Counted from the first letter of the stretch, positions 45,502 through 55,131 are shown. The stretch: DNA of 64,000 nt from Photobacterium sanguinicancri (GCF_024346675.1 NZ_AP024850.1:1550001-1614000), one strand, 5' to 3'. A program made the numbers and translations. Notes: a model not told the origin generated them from the sequence alone.

Positions 45502-47016
45502 TTAAGAGCTACAACTTATCGCTAAGGTTTTCCCCCATTCGGGTGGAAGCTGAGCCATTGCCTGATAGTTTTGGTGCTCATCAAAGGGGGATGACAGTAC
45601 CTCCATGAGTGATTCAATACGAGAATAGTCGCCTTGTTCTGCTTCTTGAATCGCGAGCTGTGCTAAGTAGTTACGCAAGATAAACTTGGGGTTCGTCGCT
45701 AACATCTTGTTTAGTCGTTCTGCATCACTAACGCTTATGTCTGTTTGATCTAGCTCTTGGATTACCCGTTGCTGGTATTGAGTAAGCCAAGTGGCTAATT
45801 GAGCCTGATTTTCATTGCTATGATACTTGTTGGTCGAAGAGGCTGTTAATAGAGCGGTGGTGTTTGAGGCAATATCTGTCACCGATATTGCTGACAATGT
45901 TCTAAAGAAGAGCGTGTAATCTAGCTGCAGCGCGGTTAAGCAGTTAAATAAGTTTTTAAATAAATATCCATCTTGGTCGTTGTGCGTTACCAGCCCTAAT
46001 TTAGCACGCATGTTCTTGCTATAGGCGGTTTGTAGCTGGGGTTCAAAGGTATCTAAAATAGCGTTGGCCGCATCAGATTCAATCAGTGGAGAAAGGGCAT
46101 AACCAAGCGCCGCTAAATTCCATAAGGCAATACTTGGCTGCTGGTTAAAAGCGTAACGACCCGAATAATCTGAATGGTTACAAATATAGTTGGGGTTATA
46201 GTCATCTAAAAAACCATAAGGGCCATAGTCAAACGTTAGCCCGAGAATCGACATATTATCGGTGTTCATGACACCATGAGCGAAGCCAACACTTTGCCAG
46301 TCGGCAATCAATGTCGTGGTCAACTCAATGATATTTTGATACATCGCAGCATAAGGAGCTGGGTGTGTTTGTAAATCAGGGAAGTGGTGTTCAATGACAT
46401 AATCAGCTAATAGCTTTAAATCACCGTGTTGTTGAGTATAAAAAAGATACTCAAAATGGCCAAAGCGGATGTGGCTTTCAGCAACCCTTATCAAGGTCGC
46501 ACCTTGCTCTACTTTTTCACGGTAAACCGGCGTTGTACTACTCAATACCGCTAGAGCATGGGTGGTTTTAATGCCAAGCCCTGCCATTGCCGCGCTAGCA
46601 AGGTACTCTCTAATACTTGAACGTAATACTGCGCGTCCGTCGCCCTGACGCGAATAGGGAGTAAGCCCTGAACCTTTTAAATGTAAATCCCATTTAGCCC
46701 CACTAGAAGTAACAACTTCCCCCAGTAACACGCCACGTCCATCGCCTAAATCTGGATTGTATTGACCAAATTGATGCCCGGTATATTTCATCGCAAGGGG
46801 GGTAAAACTAGGGTGGGGCAGGTTTCCCGTAAATATCTGTGCAAAGCGATCTGTGGCGACATCTTTCGTATTTAATTCGAGTAATTGGCACACATGAGGA
46901 TTAAAGCTGACTAAAAATGGATCGTTTAAAGGTTGAGGGGTAACCGCCGTATAAAAAGAGGCCGGAAGTTGGCTAAAGCTATTATTAAAAACCAATCGAT
47001 CAAGTGTGCGAGCCAT
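45502..47016 (-). CDS. selO: Protein adenylyltransferase SelO (YdiU)
   Basis: A pseudokinase-fold enzyme that transfers AMP to protein Ser, Thr or Tyr residues, linked to redox homeostasis. From ATG 47016 (MARTLDRLVFNNSF) the product has 504 residues; an in-frame ATG at 47088 would add 24 residues not typical of the family. Family motifs: MKYTGHQFGQYNPDLGDGRG, HLKGSGLTPYSRQGDGRAVL, RVAESHIRFGHFEYL, GVMNTDNMSILGLTFDYGP. The C-terminus CSS holds the conserved cysteine that is selenocysteine in some eukaryotic SelO proteins; here it is an ordinary Cys. Confidence 0.96.
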   Translation of the reverse strand: MARTLDRLVFNNSFSQLPASFYTAVTPQPLNDPFLVSFNPHVCQLLELNTKDVATDRFAQIFTGNLPHPSFTPLAMKYTGHQFGQYNPDLGDGRGVLLGEVVTSSGAKWDLHLKGSGLTPYSRQGDGRAVLRSSIREYLASAAMAGLGIKTTHALAVLSSTTPVYREKVEQGATLIRVAESHIRFGHFEYLFYTQQHGDLKLLADYVIEHHFPDLQTHPAPYAAMYQNIIELTTTLIADWQSVGFAHGVMNTDNMSILGLTFDYGPYGFLDDYNPNYICNHSDYSGRYAFNQQPSIALWNLAALGYALSPLIESDAANAILDTFEPQLQTAYSKNMRAKLGLVTHNDQDGYLFKNLFNCLTALQLDYTLFFRTLSAISVTDIASNTTALLTASSTNKYHSNENQAQLATWLTQYQQRVIQELDQTDISVSDAERLNKMLATNPKFILRNYLAQLAIQEAEQGDYSRIESLMEVLSSPFDEHQNYQAMAQLPPEWGKTLAISCSS

Positions 47017-47264
47017 GGCAGCGAATCCTGTGCAGTCTGAAATAGGCTGGAACTCTCTAAAACAATTTACTTGCTGAATTATGTGCATGCAGGCGTTTTG
47101 TTGAAGAGAAGTACTAACAATAGCTATAAGGTAGCAATATTTCAGCGGCTAACAAGGGACAAAAAGTAGGGTTATCTTAGGTTCAATAACAATAACCCTT
47201 ATTGTCTCAGCATTGTCTCAGCCTATTTTTTGGTGCTATACACTGAAAATAGCGGTGCTCTGCA

Positions 47265-48701
47265 TCAGAAAATAGGTAATTGAGATTCTTTTTCACTGGC
47301 CGTTTTATCTTTAATCGTTGCGTCTGTCCTTTCAGCGGTGGATTTTTTCTTTGGTGCAAGATCAATTGCTTCAATATCAACCACTTTTGAACGATTCATA
47401 ATGACTTTCCAGCGTTGAATGCGGACAGTATTATCTTCATCGGTTTCTTGGGTGATTAAATTGATCAAGTGGCGCTTTTCTACCGACTCTTTGGTGACTT
47501 GGCCGTCTTTGAGTTGGTAAATACGCTGAGATCCTTTTTCCATTAAACTCGCAACGACACGTAGATCAAGCATGATCGATTCGCGTGTTTGTTCATAACC
47601 ACTCAGGAACTTGATCGGTGACATTCGTGTTGTACTTTTATAGTGCAGTACGGCTTCTTCGCGTTGAGACACTTTATGCTTACGCGCTTTACGTATTTCA
47701 CTGTCGAGCTTACTGAACTGAGTGTATTCCAGCCATTCCAACTGACGGCCGATAAGATGCCCGCTATTGGCATCAAAAAATTGCTTACGCCACTTAGGTT
47801 TGTTTTTTCGGACTAAGCGCCATAGCACTTGTTTTAAATCGTCTTTAAAAACTTCACGTGCAGCATAAATGAAAGACAGAACAACGATGAAAGAGGCGGT
47901 AATATCGCCCAGTACACCACGTGCTTTTATTAGCATTATGGTGACAAAAATCATCACAAAGCCCGCGGCAAAACCGGTCACGATTTTTTTCGTGTTGTTA
48001 CCCAACTCGATGGTTTTTTCACTCATCGTGACAGGGTATTCGATCAAACGGCGTAATAAGCGCATTTTGTTCGACATACGAGTAGGGTCTTGCAGTGCTT
48101 TATTGGAGTTATAATTGTGCTTAGTACGGTGCTCGGATTCTTTATTGCAGACATCAAGCAACATATCGCGGATTTCATTGTAATCATTACCGCGGGGTAA
48201 ATGTGCCACTAATGCTAGACAGCGCTGCTCGGTAAACCAAGAGAGATAATTGTCGATGTTTTCGTAGTATTTCAGCAGCTTTTTATCGGTAGGAATACTT
48301 CGGCGTAAACGCTTTAGGATACGCACTGTCAGCTGTGCGACTTCCTCTACTTCTTCAATGGTGCGCTCTTGCTTGTCATCCAATAATTGCTCGGATGTTT
48401 TTTCTAACGCCAAGGCATATTGGTAAGCATAGAGGCTTAAGCTTAAGCGGTATTGTTCCGTGGATAATTTTCCACGGCTGGCTAAACGGCTATGAACCAG
48501 AGGAAGGTGGTTTACATCACTGTAGTAGGTACGTTTTCCATGAATTGCATTGTGGTAAAACTCGTCTTCACTCACGATTTTATCTGTGAGGCCAAGTTCA
48601 CCAGGCACGAAAATATAGAAATCTAACTGTCGATTAGTTGTTTCTTGAATAACATGGGAAATCTTAAGTTTATGCCCATCTTTTTTTTCAACAGTGATCA
48701 C
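47265..48701 (-). CDS. Conserved unknown membrane protein
   Basis: I recognise no named family in this 478-residue protein. It has one central hydrophobic region of two adjacent membrane segments (IVTGFAAGFVMIFVTIMLI and ITASFIVVLSFIYAA, about 240-285) between two large cytoplasmic-looking parts. Both flanks are rich in Lys, Arg and Glu, and a coiled-coil-like stretch (QERTIEEVEEVAQLTVRIL) occurs near residue 110. The C-terminus is highly charged. It is divergent from cvfB and upstream of selO in the same direction, but 250 bases apart. Confidence 0.8.
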   Translation of the reverse strand: MITVEKKDGHKLKISHVIQETTNRQLDFYIFVPGELGLTDKIVSEDEFYHNAIHGKRTYYSDVNHLPLVHSRLASRGKLSTEQYRLSLSLYAYQYALALEKTSEQLLDDKQERTIEEVEEVAQLTVRILKRLRRSIPTDKKLLKYYENIDNYLSWFTEQRCLALVAHLPRGNDYNEIRDMLLDVCNKESEHRTKHNYNSNKALQDPTRMSNKMRLLRRLIEYPVTMSEKTIELGNNTKKIVTGFAAGFVMIFVTIMLIKARGVLGDITASFIVVLSFIYAAREVFKDDLKQVLWRLVRKNKPKWRKQFFDANSGHLIGRQLEWLEYTQFSKLDSEIRKARKHKVSQREEAVLHYKSTTRMSPIKFLSGYEQTRESIMLDLRVVASLMEKGSQRIYQLKDGQVTKESVEKRHLINLITQETDEDNTVRIQRWKVIMNRSKVVDIEAIDLAPKKKSTAERTDATIKDKTASEKESQLPIF

Positions 48702-48899
48702 GCTGACAATATACCTCTTGGAGTTTTTCTTATTCTAGTTGATTTAAGTGCCGTTTAGCAGTTGATTTTACAGATGTAAAACTCAATAGCATGAAATTTC
48801 ATCAAAAATATTTCAGATTGGTCAGGCAGCAGTGTTTAACATCACGTATAATGCGCTCAGCAATACTATTGAAATTATTTACCCTGAGAGTGTCATAGA

Positions 48900-49742
48900 A
48901 TGATTAGAATTGGACAATACAACACATTAGAAGTCGTCAAATTAGTAGATTTTGGCGTTTTTCTTGATGGTGGTGATGACTTTGGCAATATCCTACTGCC
49001 GAAATCCTCTGTCCCTGAGGGCACTCAATTAGGTGATAAGCTCGAAGTATTTATCTACTTTGACTCTAATGATGAGATTATCGCGACAACAACGCAGCCA
49101 AAAGCAAAAGTAGGCGACTTCGCACTATTACGTGTTGTAGGTACATGCGAAATTGGTGCATTTGTGGATTGGGGCCTGATGAAAGACTTGCTGGTTCCAT
49201 TCAGCGAGCAACGCCGCCGTTTGGAAGTGGGCCAAGATGTGATGATCCGCATTTACACAGATAAAGCGTCTGGTCGTATCGTAGGTTCAACCAAGTTTAA
49301 CCGTTTTCTTGATAAATCACCGGCAAACTACCAAGTTGGCCAAGAAGTGCGTGTAACAATTGCAGAAGTAACCGATCTTGGCTTTAAAGCGGTGATTGAA
49401 GGCGAGCACTGGGGTTTATTATTTAAGACCGAAGCATTTGGTAAACTGTTTATTGGCAAGAGCCTTAAAGTTTACATTAAAGAAATCCGCGAAGATGGCA
49501 AAATTAACCTGTCACTGCAAAAAGCAGGTAAAGCCGGCGTGGATGACTTAGCAGACAAAGTGATCGCGACACTGGGCAAAAAAGATGGCTTTATCCCATT
49601 GAGCGACAAATCATCACCAGATGAGATTTTCAAAGAATTCCGTACAAGCAAGGCATTGTTCAAAAAGACAATCGGTGGCTTGTACAAGAAAGGATTAATC
49701 GTGATTGAACGAGAAGGTATTCGTTTAATCAACAACGATTAA
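48900..49742 (+). CDS. cvfB: S1-like RNA-binding protein CvfB (YitL)
   Basis: A cytoplasmic RNA-binding protein of 280 residues. It contains three S1-like beta-barrel modules (starting near residues 1, 70 and 145; for example EVVKLVDFGVFLDGGDDFGN and VGTCEIGAFVDWGLMKDLLV) and a C-terminal winged-helix (KALFKKTIGGLYKKGLIVIE). In Staphylococcus aureus the homologue affects virulence gene expression and shows RNA-binding; its targets in gammaproteobacteria are not established. It stands alone with a strong terminator. Confidence 0.93.
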   Translation: MIRIGQYNTLEVVKLVDFGVFLDGGDDFGNILLPKSSVPEGTQLGDKLEVFIYFDSNDEIIATTTQPKAKVGDFALLRVVGTCEIGAFVDWGLMKDLLVPFSEQRRRLEVGQDVMIRIYTDKASGRIVGSTKFNRFLDKSPANYQVGQEVRVTIAEVTDLGFKAVIEGEHWGLLFKTEAFGKLFIGKSLKVYIKEIREDGKINLSLQKAGKAGVDDLADKVIATLGKKDGFIPLSDKSSPDEIFKEFRTSKALFKKTIGGLYKKGLIVIEREGIRLINND

Positions 49743-50090
49743 TCATACCTTGATGTTAAAAAGCGCGCTTACTTGAGAAAGTAAGCGCGCTTTTTTGTGT
49801 CGCCAGTTTATGTGTTGAAACAGCCGCTATTCCTATCTCCATTTTCACGCAGAGCTATCCACTGCAAAGGTCGACCGCGAGTATGTGAGATGTCACTTAG
49901 ATGCAAAAAGAAGTATGCATAACACTTGTTTGTGATCTAAAAACTAGTCAAGTGTGCTTTTTATGTTATACATGTATGGGTATTTAGGCTTGTTCACATG
50001 ATTAATAGAAACAAGTGGTTATAACATGATGGATGAGTGTTGTACCTGTACGGGTAATTTAATTATTACGTAAACTTAAAAGGACTTAAT
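49743..50090. other. Intergenic region between cvfB and oppA
   Basis: It holds the cvfB terminator at its left end; the remaining 290 bases should contain the oppA promoter. AAAGGA lies 9 bases before the oppA ATG. No further structure is evident. Confidence 0.45.
49758..49797 (+). terminator. Terminator after cvfB
   Basis: A perfect 15-bp stem (aaaaagcgcgcttac / gtaagcgcgcttttt) with an 8-nt loop ends in a T-run. Confidence 0.94.
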
Positions 50091-51707
50091 ATGAATGCGT
50101 TAAAAAGCTCTGTAGTGGCAATAGCAGTAGCGATGGCTTGTACTGCAAATGTTCAAGCTGCTGATGTACCTGCTGGCGTAAAGTTAGCGAAAGTACAAGA
50201 AATTGTACGTGGTAACGGTGATGAAGTACCGACACTGGATCCGACGTTTTCGTCTGACACTGCAAGTTCACGCGTTATTCAAGACATGTTTGAAGGGCTT
50301 GTTTCTGAAGGTCTAAATGGCGACGTAATCCCTGCATTGGCTAAAAGCTGGGAAGTAGATGAGACGGGGATGGTTTATACTTACCACCTACGTGAAGATG
50401 CACTGTGGTCAAACGGTCAGCCAATCACCGCAAATGATTTTGAGTACAGTTTAAAGCGAGCAATAAATCCAGCAACGGCTGCACCGTATGCGTGGTATTT
50501 AACCATGGCCCGCTTTAAGAATGCAGAAGCCATCAATAAAGGCGAGAAATCTATTGATGAGTTGGGTGTTGAAGCCGTCGATGCTCGCACACTGAAAATT
50601 ACCTTAGATCAGCCTGTTCCATACTTTACCAAAATGATGGTTCACCCATCGACATACCCAGTTTACAAAGACGTCGTTGAAAAGTATGGCGATAGCTGGA
50701 CTAAGCCTGAACATATTGTGACTAGCAGTGCCTATAAACTGTCTAAGTGGGTATTGAATGAGCGTATTATTCTAGAGCGAAATGAGCGCTACTGGAATAA
50801 CGATAAAACGGTTATCAATCAAGTGACTTACTTACCAATTCAAGATTTGACCGCTGAATATAATCGCTTCCGTACAGGTGAAATTGATATCACTTCGTCA
50901 TTTCCGCTTGAGCAATATAAAGCGATTAAACAAGAACGCCCGAATGAATTGCTAACCATGCCTTCGCTAGGTACGTACTACTACTTGTTCAATATGGATA
51001 AAGCCCCGTTTGATGATGCGCGTGTGCGTAAAGCGTTAGCATACTCAATTGATCGTAATGTTGTGACTAACATTATTCTTGGTCAAGGCCAGCTTCCTGC
51101 TTATGGCGTAACGCCACCATCAGTATCGGGCTTCGAAGCACCGAAACTCGCATGGGGTGAAATTAGCCAGAAAGAGCGTAATAAGAAAGCGAAAGAACTG
51201 CTAGCAGAGGCGGGCTATGGCCCAAGTAATCCACTTGAGTTTGAACTGGTTTACAACACCAGTGAGTCACATAAAAAACTGGCGTTAGTTGTTTCTTCAA
51301 TGTGGAAGAAAAACCTAGGCGTTAATGTTGATCTAGCCAACCAAGAATGGAAAACTTTCCTAGAGAAACTGAGTGCGAAGGACTTTGAGTTGGCGCGTTA
51401 TGCATGGGTAGGTGACTACAACGAAGCATCAACATTCTTGTCGTACTTTGAAAGCCACGGTATGAACTACTCTGGCTGGAGTAATATTGATTACGATAAA
51501 GCAATGGCAGGTGCGATTAAAGCCCCTAGCGATAACAAACGTAACCAGTTCTACCAGAAAGCTGAGCAGGTATTTGCAGAAGAGATGCCTGCAATTCCAT
51601 TGTATTTCTATACACGTTCAGTGCTAAAACAAACAAAAGTCGGTGGTTATTCAATCGAGAATGCTGGCGATGCACGCTTTACCCGTGATATGTATATCAC
51701 ACAGTAA
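50091..51707 (+). CDS. oppA: Periplasmic oligopeptide-binding protein OppA
   Basis: The substrate-binding subunit of an oligopeptide ABC importer. The 538-residue product has a signal peptide (cleavage near VQAAD, residue 23) and family motifs: EVPTLDPTFSSDTASSRVIQ, DMFEGLVSEG, WEVDETGMVYTYHLREDALW and ANDFEYSLKRAINP. The end of the protein, IPLYFYTRSVLKQTKVGGY, is typical of OppA. No permease or ATPase genes follow; it is a stand-alone gene ended by a terminator, so it must use transporter subunits encoded elsewhere. Confidence 0.94.
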   Translation: MNALKSSVVAIAVAMACTANVQAADVPAGVKLAKVQEIVRGNGDEVPTLDPTFSSDTASSRVIQDMFEGLVSEGLNGDVIPALAKSWEVDETGMVYTYHLREDALWSNGQPITANDFEYSLKRAINPATAAPYAWYLTMARFKNAEAINKGEKSIDELGVEAVDARTLKITLDQPVPYFTKMMVHPSTYPVYKDVVEKYGDSWTKPEHIVTSSAYKLSKWVLNERIILERNERYWNNDKTVINQVTYLPIQDLTAEYNRFRTGEIDITSSFPLEQYKAIKQERPNELLTMPSLGTYYYLFNMDKAPFDDARVRKALAYSIDRNVVTNIILGQGQLPAYGVTPPSVSGFEAPKLAWGEISQKERNKKAKELLAEAGYGPSNPLEFELVYNTSESHKKLALVVSSMWKKNLGVNVDLANQEWKTFLEKLSAKDFELARYAWVGDYNEASTFLSYFESHGMNYSGWSNIDYDKAMAGAIKAPSDNKRNQFYQKAEQVFAEEMPAIPLYFYTRSVLKQTKVGGYSIENAGDARFTRDMYITQ

Positions 51708-52048
51708 ATACACAGGTTAAGGCTAAATAGGCATAGTTAACCAGTGCGATTAGGATGAAAGCCGAGCAGAAATGTTCGGCTTTTTCTATTTAGGATAAAG
51801 AGGAGGATTAATAGCATTGCATTCTTTAAATCATGCCAACATCTTAAACGTAGCGACACACTTCCAAAGGCATTTAAAACTGAAAAGCGCAACAAACGTA
51901 TTGTTAGGCGAATATCAATATTTCGCTTTTTCATCATGAAAACAGAAACTAATATTGCGAGGTGAATCCATATTACTTTTTATCTTCACTGCTGCTTTAA
52001 GTCCGATTTGTTACTGTTTGTTCTTATTTCACAGTAGGAAAAAGAACA
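51708..52048. other. Intergenic region between oppA and the OmpA-like lipoprotein gene
   Basis: It contains the oppA terminator. The remaining 260 bases show no gene that I can support; a short open frame on the minus strand at 51737-51937 has no ribosome binding site or family features. Confidence 0.4.
51758..51786 (+). terminator. Terminator after oppA
   Basis: An 11-bp stem with one G-T pair (aaagccgagca / tgttcggcttt) and a 4-nt loop is followed by a T-run. Confidence 0.87.
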
Positions 52049-52603
52049 ATGAAATGGATGAAGGTTGGTGCTCTGGCTATAGCATCTTTAGTTATGCTGG
52101 GATGCCAGTCGAATGGTGATGGTCAATCTCAGGCTCAAGAAACCTACAATGAATCAGCAGCTGATCGTTATATGAGTCAGCTATATACTAAAGCTGAACG
52201 CATTATTGAGCGAGAAGATGGTGTGATTAGTCGTAATGGCGATCAGATCACAATCTTACTCGATGGCGATCGAAGTTTTGATTACAACAGTGCGTACATT
52301 CGTAGCGATAGTCATAAAGTATTGAGTGCTTTATCTGCACTGATAGCAAAGAACGAAAAATCCAAAGTATTCATCGGTGGGCATACCGATAGCTTAGGTC
52401 GCGATGAGTACAACCGTTCATTATCCGATAAACGCGCGAAATCCGTTTCAAATTACCTCACATTACGCGGTGTTGATAAAGAACAAGTAAATACTTATGG
52501 TTTTGGTGAAGTGAGCCCAATTGCTGACAATGATACAGCCTCTGGTCGCCAGAAAAACCGCCGTATTGATATTCGAATTACACCGAACCTAGATGAATTT
52601 TAG
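52049..52603 (+). CDS. OmpA-family lipoprotein
   Basis: A 184-residue predicted outer-membrane lipoprotein. The signal peptide ends in the lipobox MLGC (Cys near residue 19). After a Gln/Ser-rich linker, residues about 70-180 form an OmpA/MotB peptidoglycan-binding domain: FDYNSAYIRSDSHKVLSALS, IGGHTDSLGRDEYNRSLSDK, RAKSVSNYL, YGFGEVSPIADN and GRQKNRRIDI. It is Pal-like but lacks the tol genes around it and is longer at the N-terminus. It probably ties the outer membrane to the cell wall. Confidence 0.9.
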   Translation: MKWMKVGALAIASLVMLGCQSNGDGQSQAQETYNESAADRYMSQLYTKAERIIEREDGVISRNGDQITILLDGDRSFDYNSAYIRSDSHKVLSALSALIAKNEKSKVFIGGHTDSLGRDEYNRSLSDKRAKSVSNYLTLRGVDKEQVNTYGFGEVSPIADNDTASGRQKNRRIDIRITPNLDEF

Positions 52604-52713
52604 TGAATGTAATGCGGCTATAACATGTAGCCGCTAACTTCATATCTACGTACTTTTAACTAGTCAAATCAATAACAATTTAATTGTTTTAGTCGTAATT
52701 ATAGGGAAATAAA

Positions 52714-52809
52714 ATGTCTGCAAATTCAGCAATGACTTGGGCGAGTTACTTTGTCAGTTTTGCTTTCTTTTTATCATTAGCATTGGGAATGATTGTGGCT
52801 CACGGATAG
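52714..52809 (+). CDS. 31-residue small membrane protein
   Basis: A short open frame with a good ribosome binding site (AGGGA, 7 bases before ATG) lies 110 bases after the OmpA-like lipoprotein gene. The product starts MSANSAMTWASYF and continues as one hydrophobic helix (VSFAFFLSLALGMIVA) ending in HG. This is the make-up of bacterial single-span small proteins, many of which bind larger membrane complexes. I do not recognise the sequence. Translation is inferred from the frame, the binding site and the amphipathic-to-hydrophobic pattern. Confidence 0.6.
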   Translation: MSANSAMTWASYFVSFAFFLSLALGMIVAHG

Positions 52810-52918
52810 GTAAGTAGAGTCGAGGATACACCAGCCGATAGAGTGTTTGAGTAAGTCAGAGTAAATAACGTAATTGAGGCAGTGTGTGTGATTACGATTA
52901 AAAGAAGAAAACACGATA

Positions 52919-52963
52919 TAAAAAAACACCGCGATGAAATGTCATTTCTCGCGGTGTTTTTAT
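52919..52963. terminator. Bidirectional terminator before moeB
   Basis: A long imperfect hairpin (aaaacaccgcg-tgaaatg / tcatttc-cgcggtgtttt, one small bulge) carries A and T runs so that it can act on both strands. It ends the moeAB unit on the minus strand. Confidence 0.85.
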
Positions 52964-53000
52964 TGGTGGGGCTAAAATTAATAGATGCAATATGAACGGA

Positions 53001-53747
53001 TTAGCTACAAACAGGGCAGCTTGGCTGCTTGCCTAATTTCATTTCTCGCCAATTCATCGACATCGCATCGAGCATCAAAATTTTACCGGTTAGTGGTGTT
53101 CCCATGTTTGCCACGACCTTAATGGCTTCCATCGCTTGAACAGCACCGACAATACCGACAACAGGTGACATGATTCCTGCTTCTACACAGGTTAATGCTT
53201 GTTGGCCAAATAAAGTACTTAGGCACTCATAACAAGGCTGATCGTCTTGGTAGGTATACACACTGATTTGACCTTCCATACGAATCGCCGCGCCAGAAAT
53301 TAGCGGTGTTTTGGTTTGGAAGCATAAGCGATTAAGTTGATTACGCGTATCGACATTATCACTACAATCAAGCACTAAGCTATGTTGTTCAATCAGCGTT
53401 AACAAAGCAGCATCGTCGAGACGCTTCGCAATGGTTTCAACGTGTAAGTTGGGATTAATCGTTTCGAGGGCGCGTTTTGCTGAATCAACTTTTAGCTGAC
53501 CCACAGTGCTATCGTTATGTAATACCTGACGCTGCAAGTTAGACACTTCAACTTTATCATCGTCAATAAGCGTGAGTTTGCCGACACCAGCTGCAGCAAG
53601 GTACTGCGTAGAGGCACAACCTAAACCACCAGCACCAAGAATAAGCATTGATGATGCTTTGAGCGCTTCCTGACCATCAAAATCAAACTGGCGCAGAATA
53701 ATTTGACGGTTATAGCGAAGCATTTCTGCATCGGTTAATTCAACCAC
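53001..53747 (-). CDS. moeB: Molybdopterin-synthase adenylyltransferase MoeB
   Basis: Activates the C-terminus of MoaD by adenylation so that sulphur can be added for molybdopterin synthesis. The 248-residue product starts with the usual LTDAEMLRYNRQIILRQFDF, then the nucleotide loop LGAGGLGCASTQYLAAAGVG near 37-56, DDDKVEVSNLQRQVLH near 61, and two zinc-binding CxxC pairs (CYEC near 172 and CPVC at the end). It follows moeA on the same strand, but about 150 bases away and across a repeat, which is more than in E. coli. Confidence 0.96.
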   Translation of the reverse strand: MVELTDAEMLRYNRQIILRQFDFDGQEALKASSMLILGAGGLGCASTQYLAAAGVGKLTLIDDDKVEVSNLQRQVLHNDSTVGQLKVDSAKRALETINPNLHVETIAKRLDDAALLTLIEQHSLVLDCSDNVDTRNQLNRLCFQTKTPLISGAAIRMEGQISVYTYQDDQPCYECLSTLFGQQALTCVEAGIMSPVVGIVGAVQAMEAIKVVANMGTPLTGKILMLDAMSMNWREMKLGKQPSCPVCS

Positions 53748-53835
53748 AGTAAATCCTATTAAACGTAACGTTTTAAATCATGGAATAAAGCGCATTGATG
53801 AAATACGCTCATTCAAAGTGAAGCGATATAACTAC

Positions 53836-53907
53836 ACTTAGTGCAAATGTATTGAGTACAAATGCATTTAGTACAAATTACCTAGTACAAAATATTTAGT
53901 ACATAGT
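53836..53907. repeat. Imperfect tandem repeat between moeA and moeB
   Basis: Five partial copies of a unit of about 15 bases around tttaGTACAAAT (cttagtgcaaatgt, ttgagtacaaatgc, tttagtacaaatta, cctagtacaaaata, tttagtacatag) follow each other. The last copy contains the final codons and stop of moeA, so the end of the protein (HTMY) is encoded by the repeat. Confidence 0.75.
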
Positions 53908-55131
53908 GTGATTGAATAGCTCAATCGTCACGTCTTCACCCGCTTGAACACGACCACGTTCAAGTTCTAGCACAACAAAACAGTTAGCATGGTGCATAGA
54001 ATTAAATGCGCCAGAACCTTGATTGCCCGTTGTTGCGACTTCAACTTGGCCGTTAGCGTTAATGCTGTAAATACCACGTTGGAAATCAGTACGGCCAGGG
54101 CGTTTTTTGAATAACGTTGTCGCTTTTGCTGTTAGGCGCTGTGGCGGTTGGTATTGCGTGTGGCCTGCAAGTTTAGCTAGCATAGGCTGCACTAATTGAT
54201 ACAGGGTCAGCATGGCTGAAACAGGGTTACCCGGTAAGCCACAGAACCAAGCATTATTGATGGTTCCGAATGCAAAAGGTTTGCCCGGCTTCATGGCTAT
54301 TTTCCAGAAACCAATTTCACCTTGTTCATCTAAAATATCTTTGGTGTAGTCAGCTTCACCGACACTAACGCCGCCAGATGTTACCACTACATCCGCTTCA
54401 GTTGATGCTTTATGGAAAGCTTCACGCAGTTGTTCTGGGCTATCAGGAATAATACCAAGATCTAAAACATCACAGCCGAACTTCTCAAGTAAGGCACGAA
54501 TACCGTAGCGGTTGCTGTCGTAGATTTGGCCAGCGGCGAGGGTTTCCCCTAATGGACGAAGTTCATCACCTGTCGAGAAGAAAGCCACTTTAGGGCGAAC
54601 AAGTACGGAAACTGTAGCTATACCCAAAGAGGCAAGCAGTGGCATTTCACGTGCAGTGACGCGAGAGCCTTTAGCAACTACCACATCATTTAAGCGCACG
54701 TCGTCACCGATAGGGCGGACGTTGTCATTGGCTGGTGGCTTTATCAAGAAACGAATATTGTCGCCATCGACTTCGGTTTCTTCTTGCATGATGACGGCGT
54801 CAGCACCTTCTGGCATTTGGGCGCCAGTCATGATGCGAATACATTGGCCTGCTTGCCACTCACCCTCGAAAGGGATACCTGCAAAAGATTTACCCGCAAG
54901 GGTTAGGGTATCGGCATTAGCCAGATCTGCGGTGCGAACAGCGTAACCATCCATTGCTGAGTTAGCAAAAGGTGGAACGTTAATTGGCGAGCGAATATCT
55001 TCAGCAATCACATGGCCCATTGCATCGGGTAGGGCAATGGTGTTTTTTGCTTCAAGTGCTGTTACTTGAGCAAGCATTTTTTCAAGAGCAGTTTCGATAG
55101 GCATTAGGCCCGGAGTATCGCAACATCCCAT
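53896..55131 (-). CDS. moeA: Molybdopterin molybdenumtransferase MoeA
   Basis: Inserts molybdate into adenylylated molybdopterin to form the molybdenum cofactor. The 411-residue product has family motifs: PPFANSAMDGYAVR near residue 53, GAQMPEGADAVIMQEE near 101, FFSTGDELRPLGE near 190, VVTSGGVSVGEADYTKD near 250, and GLPGNPVSAMLTLYQL. Its last few codons lie in a tandem repeat. It is divergent from folE, with about 380 bases between, and heads the moeA-moeB unit. Confidence 0.96.
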   Translation of the reverse strand: MGCCDTPGLMPIETALEKMLAQVTALEAKNTIALPDAMGHVIAEDIRSPINVPPFANSAMDGYAVRTADLANADTLTLAGKSFAGIPFEGEWQAGQCIRIMTGAQMPEGADAVIMQEETEVDGDNIRFLIKPPANDNVRPIGDDVRLNDVVVAKGSRVTAREMPLLASLGIATVSVLVRPKVAFFSTGDELRPLGETLAAGQIYDSNRYGIRALLEKFGCDVLDLGIIPDSPEQLREAFHKASTEADVVVTSGGVSVGEADYTKDILDEQGEIGFWKIAMKPGKPFAFGTINNAWFCGLPGNPVSAMLTLYQLVQPMLAKLAGHTQYQPPQRLTAKATTLFKKRPGRTDFQRGIYSINANGQVEVATTGNQGSGAFNSMHHANCFVVLELERGRVQAGEDVTIELFNHTMY

